A stretch of 5,806 nt of DNA from positions 1 through 5,806 of the forward strand of contig JAFWDX010000375.1 of NCBI GenBank assembly GCA_017515945.1, given 5' to 3'. Below the pieces are notes generated by a model, which was given only the letters and a program-made list of their open reading frames with translations, was not told where the DNA came from and did not search any database. A program made the translations under genes and the position numbers. The stretch comes from Blautia sp. (lineage in GTDB: Bacteria > Bacillota > Clostridia > Lachnospirales > Lachnospiraceae). Of the stretch, positions 1-5,655 are shown in pieces. Numbering within the stretch: position 1 is the first letter of the stretch; each line of letters begins with the position of its first letter.

Positions 1-43
1 CCAGGCACACTTTCAATGCGACGACAGGAGCCTGCGCCTGGCC

Positions 44-79
44 TCGTAACTGTGAAGGAGCTTGTGACTGAACAGTTAC
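44..79 (+). repeat. 36-bp palindromic repeat, copy A
   Basis: These 36 bases are the exact reverse complement of 3749-3784. Within the copy, GTAACTGT (46-53) and ACAGTTAC (72-79) form an 8-bp stem around an 18-base spacer, so each copy is itself an imperfect palindrome. The identity ends sharply at both edges, as expected for a dispersed or mobile element rather than general duplication. This resembles REP-type intergenic repeats that occur many times in clostridial genomes. The family assignment is inference; the two matching copies are seen directly. Confidence 0.85.
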
Positions 80-271
80 AACAATTACAAAATCATCATA
101 AACGTGAAAATCCAATTACATTACATTTATACTCGCGCGATCAACTAAATGGAAAATGTACCTGATTTTCCGCTGCATATCCCTGCAGATATACATAAAG
201 ATATAACATATAAATCTAAAATTTAAAAGACGAAATTCAGGCCAAATTAAAATGGTCTCTCAAGTATAGTC

Positions 272-308
272 ATTATGCACATTTTTCCGCCGTATAAATT
301 ATGCATAT
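272..308. promoter_or_regulatory. Spaced direct repeat upstream of the promoter, possible activator site
   Basis: ATTATGCACAT (272-282) recurs as ATTATGCATAT (298-308), with 10 of 11 bases equal and starts 26 bases apart, about two and a half helical turns. The pair lies roughly 90-125 bases before the predicted transcription start. Tandem direct sites in this position are typical of AraC-type activators, but no regulator gene is in the window and the DNA is AT-rich, so a chance match is possible. Confidence 0.3.
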
Positions 309-360
309 GTTACGATTATTCAATGTCTTATAGCTAAATGTAAAATACTTTAAATTAATC

Positions 361-389
361 TTGACAAGATTGTGCCAGGAGAGTATCAT
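361..389 (+). promoter_or_regulatory. Sigma-A promoter of the operon
   Basis: A perfect -35 box TTGACA (361-366) is followed by a 17-base spacer and the -10 box TATCAT (384-389, five of six to TATAAT). Transcription should start near 395-397, giving a leader of about 92 bases before the binding-protein start. It is the only near-consensus promoter I found in the window and lies just upstream of the first gene, so it probably drives the whole operon. Confidence 0.8.
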
Positions 390-427
390 AAACTCATAAA
401 GCAAGCGTAACTGACAACCTGCTACCA

Positions 428-443
428 CCGGTACCTGTACCGG
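428..443. promoter_or_regulatory. 16-bp near-palindrome in the leader, possible operator
   Basis: CCGGTAC (428-434) and its exact reverse complement GTACCGG (437-443) are separated by only two bases. The element lies about 33-48 bases after the predicted transcription start. A short, nearly continuous palindrome at this place fits a repressor operator acting as a roadblock. As RNA it could fold only with a loop of four or more bases after opening its central pair, and no U-run follows, so it is not an intrinsic terminator. Its GTAC half-sites recall, but do not match, the AraR operator of B. subtilis. The regulator is unknown. Confidence 0.45.
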
Positions 444-487
444 ACATTCGTTTCAACAGCTTTTCTAAAAAAGGAGGAAAATCGAAC

Positions 488-1837
488 ATGATGAAAAGAT
501 GGTTGGGCATCGCTCTGACAGCCATGATGGCTGCCTCACTTCCTTTCACCGCCATGGCTGAAGAGGCTGCAGAGGGTGAAGCTACCGCAGTTACCACAGT
601 CGGTCCCGAGGACGGCACACACTTTGAGCTGTGGTCATTCGTAGACGTTCATAACGAATTCTACGGCAAGATGGTCGAGGCCTGGAACGAGGAGAATCCC
701 GACAAGCAGATCAACGTCACCTTCAGCACCTATCCCTACAGCGACATGCACAACAAGCTGATGATGTCCCTGCAGGCCGGCAGCGGTGCTCCTGACATGT
801 GCGACGTCGAGATCGGCCAGTTCCCGAACTACACCGGCGATGACTGCCCGCTCTATCCGCTGACAGATGCTCTGGCCGACTATGAGGCTGACCTGGTCAC
901 CTCCCGTCTGGATGTCTATTCCAAGGCTGACGGCACCAGGATCGGTGTTCCGACCCACGTAGGCGCTGCCGTTATGTACTGGAATGCTGAGATCTTTGAG
1001 CAGTATGGCCTGGATTACAAGTCCGTCAAGACATGGGACGACTACACCGAACTCGGCAGACAGCTGAAGGAAGCCTCCAACGGCGAAGTTTACCTGACCA
1101 GCGTGGACACCGGCGGTGTTGACTGGATGTGGGTAGCCATGGCTGAGTACGGCGAAGACTGGACCGGCGGCCCGGACGGCGAAGTCAATGTCCAGCTCGA
1201 ATCCGTTAAAAAGATGATGACCATGCAGCAGGAATGGCTGAATGAAGGCATCGCCATGATCTCCACTGACGGACACGTAGACCTTGAAGCAGGCTTCAAG
1301 AACGTCTCCGAAGGCAAAATCGCTTCCTTCCCCAAGGCCATGTGGTACATGAGCCGTTTCGTCAACTATATGCCCGAAATGGAAGGCAAATATGACATCA
1401 CCACGATCCCCGTATTCGAAGAAGGCCAGAAATGCTCCGTAGGTATCGGCGGTACCGGTACAGTCGTCACCGAGCAGTGCCAGAATCCTGAACTCGCAGC
1501 TGAGTGGCTCGCATGGGCAAAATGCTCTCTCAGCGGTGAAGAACACATCTGGGCCGACCTCGGATTTGACGTCTGCAACAAGTCCCTGTGGCATGATGAT
1601 GCTTTCGCCTTTGACGAGAGCAATGTTTACAACACCTTCTTCCGTGTAAAACCGTACGAAATCCTCAGACAGCTGGATGACGAGGATGCCATCGGCACCG
1701 TTTACACCGTATCCGCTTCTCCGACGATCAACGACTACATGTGCACCACCACTCTGAACGAGGTATTCGAGGATGGTATGGATGTGGAAGAGGCTCTGCA
1801 GGAGGCTCAGGATTACATCGATATGGAATTAATGTAA
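488..1837 (+). CDS. Extracellular sugar-binding protein of a CUT1 ABC transporter (AraN-like)
   Basis: The 449-residue product is a family 1 solute-binding protein that should capture a sugar outside the membrane and pass it to the two permeases downstream. Residues 1-24 form a signal peptide (MMKRW, hydrophobic core, AMA before EE), followed by an acidic Ala/Glu/Thr-rich linker to about 43. Family-like segments include GVPTHVGAAVMYWNAEIFEQ (153-172) and GIGGTGTVVTEQCQNPELAA (319-338). Size is close to B. subtilis AraN (about 433). AAGGAGG at 471-477 lies 10 bases before this ATG; a second ATG follows at once. Oddly for a Firmicutes binding protein, the signal peptide has no cysteine, so no lipid anchor is predicted. 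The mature part has seven Cys (105, 120, 316, 331, 346, 363, 419). Arabino-oligosaccharide as ligand is inferred from the linked GH51 gene; the family call is secure. Confidence 0.92.
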   Translation: MMKRWLGIALTAMMAASLPFTAMAEEAAEGEATAVTTVGPEDGTHFELWSFVDVHNEFYGKMVEAWNEENPDKQINVTFSTYPYSDMHNKLMMSLQAGSGAPDMCDVEIGQFPNYTGDDCPLYPLTDALADYEADLVTSRLDVYSKADGTRIGVPTHVGAAVMYWNAEIFEQYGLDYKSVKTWDDYTELGRQLKEASNGEVYLTSVDTGGVDWMWVAMAEYGEDWTGGPDGEVNVQLESVKKMMTMQQEWLNEGIAMISTDGHVDLEAGFKNVSEGKIASFPKAMWYMSRFVNYMPEMEGKYDITTIPVFEEGQKCSVGIGGTGTVVTEQCQNPELAAEWLAWAKCSLSGEEHIWADLGFDVCNKSLWHDDAFAFDESNVYNTFFRVKPYEILRQLDDEDAIGTVYTVSASPTINDYMCTTTLNEVFEDGMDVEEALQEAQDYIDMELM

Positions 1838-1889
1838 GCCTTTTCAGTTGCTCCTGGTAACAGAAAACTGAACAGCAAGCATGTAAGGG
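1838..1889 (+). other. 3' end of the binding-protein message with a weak stem
   Basis: Between the stop codon and the terminator, TTCAGTT (1843-1849) can pair with AACTGAA (1866-1872) across a 16-base loop. Together with the strong hairpin that follows, it could protect the 3' end of the short binding-protein transcript. The role is inference; the complementarity is visible. Confidence 0.3.
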
Positions 1890-1919
1890 AGGCCCGGGAA
1901 ATGTTTCCCGGGCCTTTTT
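1890..1919 (+). terminator. Intrinsic terminator between binding protein and permeases
   Basis: AGGCCCGGGAAA (1890-1901) is perfectly complementary to TTTCCCGGGCCT (1904-1915), and the U-run extends to 1919. The stem has about 11 usable pairs with a four-base loop, the standard shape of a Rho-independent terminator. It lies in the middle of the operon, 53 bases after the binding-protein stop and 28 bases before the permease start. With no promoter visible after it, the permeases and the GH51 gene must be made by read-through, which would give excess binding protein, as is common in ABC importer operons. Confidence 0.88.
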
Positions 1920-1947
1920 CCGTACCACCGGAAAGGAGGAGTTTTCC

Positions 1948-2847
1948 TTGTCTAATTTTAAAAAGCTTCTGCATTCTCAGAAGGTCGCGCCTTTTATCTT
2001 CTGCCTGCCCTTCGTCCTGAGCCTGATCATCTTCTGGGCCTATCCCCTTATCAGCGGCATCGTCATGAGCTTCCAGGATATCACCTTTTCAAACAGGGTC
2101 TGGGTCGGCACCGCTCATTACACCAAGCTGCTGAAGGATAAATTCTTCATCACGGCCGTCCTGAACAGCGTCGAATACATGCTGCTCACTCTCGTGCTGC
2201 TGATCCCGATCCCGATGCTGCTGGCTGTCCTTATGGAAAGCCGCCTGACCAAGGCCAAAGGTCTGTGGAAGGTCATCATGTACATTCCGGCCCTGACCTC
2301 CGTCGTTATCTCCGGTATGCTTTTCCGTATGATGTTCTCCGAGGCCGCCGGTTCCCAGATGAACCAGATGCTCGCCTTCTTCGGACGCGCTCCGATTCCG
2401 TGGCTCAAGGCCAAAGGCACTGCCTGGATCGGCCTGCTGCTCCTGTGTATGTGGAGATGGACCGGCGTCAACATGCTGTATTTCCTCTCCGGCCTTAAAG
2501 CCATCGACGGCTCGATCTATGAATCCGCGGACATCGACGGTGCGACCCCAAAACAGAAATTCTGGTATCTCACCCTGCCGCTGATCAAGCCCACCACCAT
2601 CTATGTGGTAACGATCTCCGTATACGCCGGCCTGTCCATGTTCCTGGAGAGCTTCATGCTGTGGAACGGCAACTCCTCACCAAAGAACATCGGTCTGACC
2701 ATCGTCGGCTATCTGTACAAACGTGGTATCGAGAAAAATGATCTGGGTTATGCCTGCGCCGTAGGTATGGTTCTGATGGTCATCGCGCTGATCATCAACT
2801 TCATCCAGCTGGTTGCCACGGGCACATTCAAGAAGGAGGAAAGGTGA
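1948..2847 (+). CDS. Sugar ABC transporter permease, MalF/UgpA type (AraP-like)
   Basis: The 299-residue inner-membrane protein is the first of two permease subunits that form the sugar channel. Six hydrophobic segments are visible, near 15-38, 76-97, 108-128, 158-181, 215-237 and 268-290. The cytoplasmic EAA loop that docks the ATPase reads ESADIDGATPKQKFWYLTLP (192-211), keeping the family pattern E-A-D-G-A and the closing LP. The start is TTG, supported by AAAGGAGG at 1932-1939 eight bases upstream; no ATG fits as well. A short stem (GGAAA 1930-1934 with TTTCC 1943-1947) would hold the ribosome binding site in its loop. Length is close to AraP (313). It lies behind the terminator and one base before the next permease, so the two are surely co-transcribed. 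Substrate specificity is inferred from context. Confidence 0.92.
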   Translation: MSNFKKLLHSQKVAPFIFCLPFVLSLIIFWAYPLISGIVMSFQDITFSNRVWVGTAHYTKLLKDKFFITAVLNSVEYMLLTLVLLIPIPMLLAVLMESRLTKAKGLWKVIMYIPALTSVVISGMLFRMMFSEAAGSQMNQMLAFFGRAPIPWLKAKGTAWIGLLLLCMWRWTGVNMLYFLSGLKAIDGSIYESADIDGATPKQKFWYLTLPLIKPTTIYVVTISVYAGLSMFLESFMLWNGNSSPKNIGLTIVGYLYKRGIEKNDLGYACAVGMVLMVIALIINFIQLVATGTFKKEER

Positions 2848-2848
2848 T

Positions 2849-3742
2849 ATGGCTAATAATTCAAGTGCGCCGAAAACCATTGAATCCAACCACAAGGTCG
2901 CAATGGTCCTGACCAACCTGCTTTTTATCGTTATCTGCTTCCTGATCGCATTCCCGCTGCTGGCAGGCCTGCTGGCCTCCTTCCGCCCCGGCCGTGAGCT
3001 GGTGCAGAACGGTCTGGCCATCAACTGGGATTTCTCCACCATGACGCTGAACAACTACAAATACCTGTTCGGCATGCTGGGCTCTGACAGTGTCATCGAC
3101 TCTGCCAAGTATTTCATGTGGTATAAAAACTCCCTGATCCTGACCATCTCCACGGTCATCCTGACCCTGTTGGTCTGCTACTTTGTCTCCTATGGCATCA
3201 CCATGTATCCGAAGTTCAAGCTCAGCGGCTTCCTTCTGTTCATGGTCATCGCCACCATGTGCGTACCCTTTGAGATCCTGATGCTCCCGCTGTATCAGGA
3301 GGTTACCGTATTAAAGCTCATCGACACCCGGGCCGGCGTCATCCTGCCGGGTCTGTGCGCGGCTTCCACGATCTTCTTCTTCCATCAGTACATGCAGGGC
3401 CTGCCCAGAGAGCTGCTGGATGCCGGCCGTATCGACGGATGTACCGAGTATGGCATCTCCGTCAAGATCATGATGCCGATCTGCAAGCCCGCCTTCGCCT
3501 CCATGGCGATCCTGTGCGCGATGGGTTCCTGGAACAACATGCTCTGGCCGATGCTCGTATTCCGCAGCACCAACAAGTTCACGCTGCAGATCGGTCTGAA
3601 TACCCTGCTGACCCCCTATGGAAACAACTATGACCTGCTGATCGCCGGCTCCATGTTCGGTATTATCCCGATCCTGCTCATCTATCTGCTCTTCCAGAGA
3701 TATCTGATCGATGGCATGACCGCCGGCGCTGTCAAAGGCTGA
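2849..3742 (+). CDS. Carbohydrate ABC transporter permease, MalG/UgpE type (AraQ-like)
   Basis: The 297-residue second permease subunit pairs with the upstream protein in the membrane. Hydrophobic segments lie near 17-44, 92-117, 125-150, 162-182, 213-236 and 263-284. The EAA loop is ELLDAGRIDGCTEYGISVKI (188-207) followed by MMPICKP, and the C-terminus (FQRYLIDGMTAGAVKG) is the usual end of MalG-type permeases. I choose ATG at 2849 because GGAGG at 2835-2839 lies nine bases upstream and the previous stop ends one base before it. A TTG at 2813 in the same frame would overlap the first permease and add a basic extension without a ribosome binding site. It is slightly longer than AraQ (281). 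No ATPase gene follows, so a shared MsmX-like ATPase in trans is expected. Confidence 0.93.
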   Translation: MANNSSAPKTIESNHKVAMVLTNLLFIVICFLIAFPLLAGLLASFRPGRELVQNGLAINWDFSTMTLNNYKYLFGMLGSDSVIDSAKYFMWYKNSLILTISTVILTLLVCYFVSYGITMYPKFKLSGFLLFMVIATMCVPFEILMLPLYQEVTVLKLIDTRAGVILPGLCAASTIFFFHQYMQGLPRELLDAGRIDGCTEYGISVKIMMPICKPAFASMAILCAMGSWNNMLWPMLVFRSTNKFTLQIGLNTLLTPYGNNYDLLIAGSMFGIIPILLIYLLFQRYLIDGMTAGAVKG

Positions 3743-3748
3743 TGAGGC

Positions 3749-3784
3749 GTAACTGTTCAGTCACAAGCTCCTTCACAGTTACGA
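3749..3784 (-). repeat. 36-bp palindromic repeat, copy B (inverted relative to copy A)
   Basis: This is the exact reverse complement of 44-79. Here the stem is 9 bp because C3748 and G3783 extend it (CGTAACTGT 3748-3756, ACAGTTACG 3775-3783), again around an 18-base spacer. It fills most of the 55-base gap between the second permease and the GH51 gene, leaving about 19 bases of ordinary spacer, as if it had inserted within the operon. It ends 13 bases before the GH51 start codon and brings no ribosome binding site in this orientation. Confidence 0.87.
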
Positions 3785-3797
3785 TGCGGACAAATAA

Positions 3798-5336
3798 ATG
3801 GCAAAATACTATGTGAACGCTGCTGCCCGCAAGGCAAAGATCAACAAAGAAATCTATGGACATTTTTCCGAGCATCTGGGACGCTGCATCTACGAGGGTC
3901 TCTATGTCGGAGAGGATTCGGAGATTCCCAACGTCAACGGCATGCGCACCGACGTCGTCGAAGCGCTCAAAGAGATCCGGATCCCCGTGCTCCGCTGGCC
4001 GGGAGGCTGCTTTGCGGATGAATACCACTGGAAGGACGGCATCGGGCCGAAGGAAACCCGCAAGAGGATGATCAACACCCACTGGGGCGGCGTCGTCGAG
4101 GACAACAGCTTTGGCACCCATGAGTTCATGGAGCTCTGCCGCCAGCTGGAATGCGAGACCTACGTGAACGGGAATCTGGGCAGCGGTACGGTCCAGGAGA
4201 TGTCGGAATGGGTCGAATACATGACCTTTAACGGTGTATCTCCCATGGCCGACCTGCGCGCGAAAAACGGCCATCCCGAGCCCTGGAAGGTGGACTTCTT
4301 CGGTGTCGGCAACGAGAACTGGGGCTGCGGTGGCAACGTGACGCCGGAGTTTTATGCCAATGAATACCGCCGTTATCAGACCTATGTGCGTCAGTACAGC
4401 GCCCAGGACGGAGATATTCCTTCCATCGATACGCCGGAGCTGATCCGCCGGATCGCCTGCGGAGCCAATGTCGCCGACACCGACTGGACCGAAGGCGTCC
4501 TGCATACCCTTTTCAGACATTGCGACGAGGAGCGCCACGGCAATCTGGACGGTCTTTCCCTGCACTACTACGTACATCCGGAGGGCTGGAAGATCAAAGG
4601 CAGCGCGACAGAGTTTGACGAAAAGGTTTACTACAAAACCCTGTCCAAGGCGCAGCACATGGACGACCTGATCCGCATGCACGGAGCGATCATGGATAAA
4701 TATGACCCCGAAAAGAAGGTCGGCATGATCGTGGACGAATGGGGCACCTGGTACACGGTAGAGCCGGGCACGAACCCGGGCTTCCTCTATCAGCAGAACA
4801 CCATGCGCGACGCCCTTGTGGCAGCCATCACGCTCAATGTCTTCAACCATCACGCGGATCGCGTGCGCATGGCCTGTCTGGCCCAGATGGTCAATGTGCT
4901 CCAGTCCGTGATCCTGACGGACGGCCCGAGGATGATCAAAACGCCTACCTGGCATGTATTTGATCTCTACAAGCTCCATCAGGACGCAGACCTGGTGGAA
5001 AGCTGGATCGAAACGGACGAGATCGGCGCGGAGCCCGAATTCCAGGTGCCGGAGCTTTCCGAGTCCGCCTCCGTGGACGCGGACGGTCATCTGCAGCTGA
5101 CCGTAGCCAACCTCTCTCTCACCGAGGAGAAGGCTGTGGACGCCGCGATCGCCGGCTTTGTCATCGGCAGCGTGCAGGCCCGTATCCTGACCGGCGATGC
5201 TCACGCCATGAACACCTTTGAGGAGCCGGATACCGTCGCTTCCTGTGAGTTTAACGGCGTGCGGGTCACCGCAGACGGACTGGCCTTTACCCTGCCGCCC
5301 TGCAGCGTGATCCGGATCACCTGCTTTCCGAGATGA
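3798..5336 (+). CDS. abfA: GH51 alpha-L-arabinofuranosidase, cytoplasmic
   Basis: The 512-residue enzyme should remove terminal alpha-L-arabinofuranosyl units from imported oligosaccharides by a retaining mechanism, releasing L-arabinose. It has no signal peptide. A (beta/alpha)8 catalytic domain covers about 15-385 and a C-terminal beta domain the rest. Motifs: [15 protein letters not shown] (22-36), [20 protein letters not shown] (65-84), acid/base Glu173 in [11 protein letters not shown] at 256-258, nucleophile Glu314 in IVDEWGTWY, and AQMVNVLQ (362-369). The catalytic glutamates lie 141 residues apart, more than the roughly 119 of Geobacillus AbfA, and Cys71 replaces its substrate-binding Asn; I recognise this as the [13 protein letters not shown] subfamily, not a defect. 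An in-frame TAA directly before the ATG fixes the start. No good ribosome binding site is present; GCGGA at 3786-3790 is the best. A related name in use is ArfA. Activity on xylan- or arabinan-derived sugars cannot be distinguished here. Confidence 0.95.
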   Translation: MAKYYVNAAARKAKINKEIYGHFSEHLGRCIYEGLYVGEDSEIPNVNGMRTDVVEALKEIRIPVLRWPGGCFADEYHWKDGIGPKETRKRMINTHWGGVVEDNSFGTHEFMELCRQLECETYVNGNLGSGTVQEMSEWVEYMTFNGVSPMADLRAKNGHPEPWKVDFFGVGNENWGCGGNVTPEFYANEYRRYQTYVRQYSAQDGDIPSIDTPELIRRIACGANVADTDWTEGVLHTLFRHCDEERHGNLDGLSLHYYVHPEGWKIKGSATEFDEKVYYKTLSKAQHMDDLIRMHGAIMDKYDPEKKVGMIVDEWGTWYTVEPGTNPGFLYQQNTMRDALVAAITLNVFNHHADRVRMACLAQMVNVLQSVILTDGPRMIKTPTWHVFDLYKLHQDADLVESWIETDEIGAEPEFQVPELSESASVDADGHLQLTVANLSLTEEKAVDAAIAGFVIGSVQARILTGDAHAMNTFEEPDTVASCEFNGVRVTADGLAFTLPPCSVIRITCFPR

Positions 5337-5650
5337 TGAATAAAGATTTCTTTGCAGACGCGTCCCCCGGACGCGTCTGCCGCAAATGCCTGCTCCGGGA
5401 TATGCCCGGGCAGGCATATTTTGAAAGTCTGGAAAACTACATAGAAAGGCTTGACAGTGACCTGAAGGTAGCCCCGGATGTGTATGAACGGCGTCTCGGG
5501 CTCTGCCGGGACTGTGACAATCTCATGGAAGGGATGTGCCGGATCTGCGGCTGCTTTGTGGAGCTGCGGGCCGTCATGAAGAAGAACGGGTGTCCGAAAG
5601 TTCATCCAGAGTGGTATCCGGAAAATGAGTCAGGGGGACAGGTTCCTTGA
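5333..5650 (+). CDS. Small cysteine-rich protein, DUF6171-like
   Basis: The 105-residue product has eight cysteines in metal-knuckle spacing: C16-x2-C19, C58-x2-C61, C69-x2-C72-x-C74 and C87. The pattern CRKCLLRD (16-23), then [20 protein letters not shown] (57-76) and a final NGCPK matches my memory of the DUF6171 family, common in Lachnospiraceae and of unknown function. Zinc or iron-sulfur binding is likely but unproven. It has no signal peptide or membrane segment. Its ATG overlaps the GH51 stop as ATGA and has no ribosome binding site, so translation is probably coupled; an ATG one codon later would serve equally. Two strong hairpins lie within its first 30 codons, and the last seven or eight codons come from a palindromic repeat, so the tail after about residue 97 may not be native. 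A link to arabinose use is not shown. Confidence 0.8.
   Translation: MMNKDFFADASPGRVCRKCLLRDMPGQAYFESLENYIERLDSDLKVAPDVYERRLGLCRDCDNLMEGMCRICGCFVELRAVMKKNGCPKVHPEWYPENESGGQVP
5354..5380 (+). other. Perfect 12-bp hairpin inside the Cys-rich gene
   Basis: GCAGACGCGTCC (5354-5365) and GGACGCGTCTGC (5369-5380) form a perfect 12-bp, GC-rich stem with a three-base CCC loop, starting 18 bases after the GH51 stop. Coding sequence normally carries no such perfect stem. It may act on the message together with the next hairpin; no U-run follows this one. Confidence 0.7.
5386..5422 (+). terminator. Possible attenuator or terminator hairpin inside the Cys-rich gene
   Basis: ATGCCTGC (5386-5393) pairs with GCAGGCAT (5410-5417), and CCGGG (5395-5399) pairs with CCCGG (5405-5409), giving 13 pairs with one bulged T and a five-base loop. 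The next bases are ATTTT, a short U-rich tract. It lies 50-86 bases after the GH51 stop, just where an operon terminator is expected, yet it is within the coding region of the next gene. The fold is seen in the sequence; termination activity is inference. Confidence 0.4.
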
Positions 5651-5655
5651 CTCAT
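5625..5655 (+). repeat. Palindromic REP-like element covering the Cys-rich gene's stop codon
   Basis: ATGAGTCA (5625-5632) and TGACTCAT (5648-5655) form an 8-bp stem around the 15-base core GGGGGACAGGTTCCT, which can extend the stem with G-C and G-U pairs. Cores of the type GGGGACAGGTTC or GGGGACGGTTC inside TGA...TCA arms are, to my knowledge, widespread as short palindromic repeats in Firmicutes and other bacteria, some linked to REP-associated Y1 transposases. No transposase is present here. The TGA of the upstream gene (5648-5650) lies in the right arm. It may also protect or end the transcript, but no U-run follows. Confidence 0.6.

Larger units (their letters stand above)
1..487. other. 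Upstream control region without a convincing gene
   Basis: This 487-base stretch precedes the binding-protein gene. Bases 1-43 are GC-rich and contain a loose inverted repeat (CCAGGC at 1-6, GCCTGG at 36-41). A palindromic repeat follows at 44-79. From about 80 to 420 the DNA is clearly AT-rich, unlike the genes downstream, which fits a regulatory region. The + strand frame starting at base 1 stays open to a TGA at 163-165. It could be the tail of a gene that begins before the window, but it runs through the repeat and into AT-rich sequence and resembles no family I know, so I do not call it. The supported elements (direct repeat, promoter, palindrome, ribosome binding site) are listed separately. 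Confidence 0.6.

Noticed and set aside
55..66. AAGGAG followed by GTG in repeat copy A as a small gene start
   Set aside because: The spacing is only three bases, the frame is 33 codons of AT-rich sequence, and the motif belongs to the repeat itself.
405..413. GCGTAACTG matching the left arm of the 36-bp repeat
   Set aside because: Only nine bases match and no right arm follows; too short to call a third copy.
1451..1461. GTACCGGTAC palindrome inside the binding-protein gene, similar to the leader palindrome
   Set aside because: It encodes a conserved Gly-Thr-Gly-Thr segment, so codon choice explains it, and the arms are arranged differently from 428-443.
635..1594. 319-codon open frame on the minus strand, opposite the binding protein
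   Set aside because: It is a shadow of the binding-protein codon pattern; no ribosome binding site, no recognisable domain.
2813..2848. Earlier TTG start for the second permease
   Set aside because: It would overlap the first permease by 35 bases, lacks a ribosome binding site and adds a basic stretch not seen in MalG-type permeases, whereas ATG at 2849 has GGAGG nine bases upstream.
3732..5417. 561-codon open frame on the minus strand, opposite the GH51 gene
   Set aside because: It mirrors a gene with intact catalytic motifs, reads like low-complexity back-translation (many His, Val, Gly, Asp), has no family resemblance and lies across two real genes. Long antisense frames are common in GC-rich codon usage.
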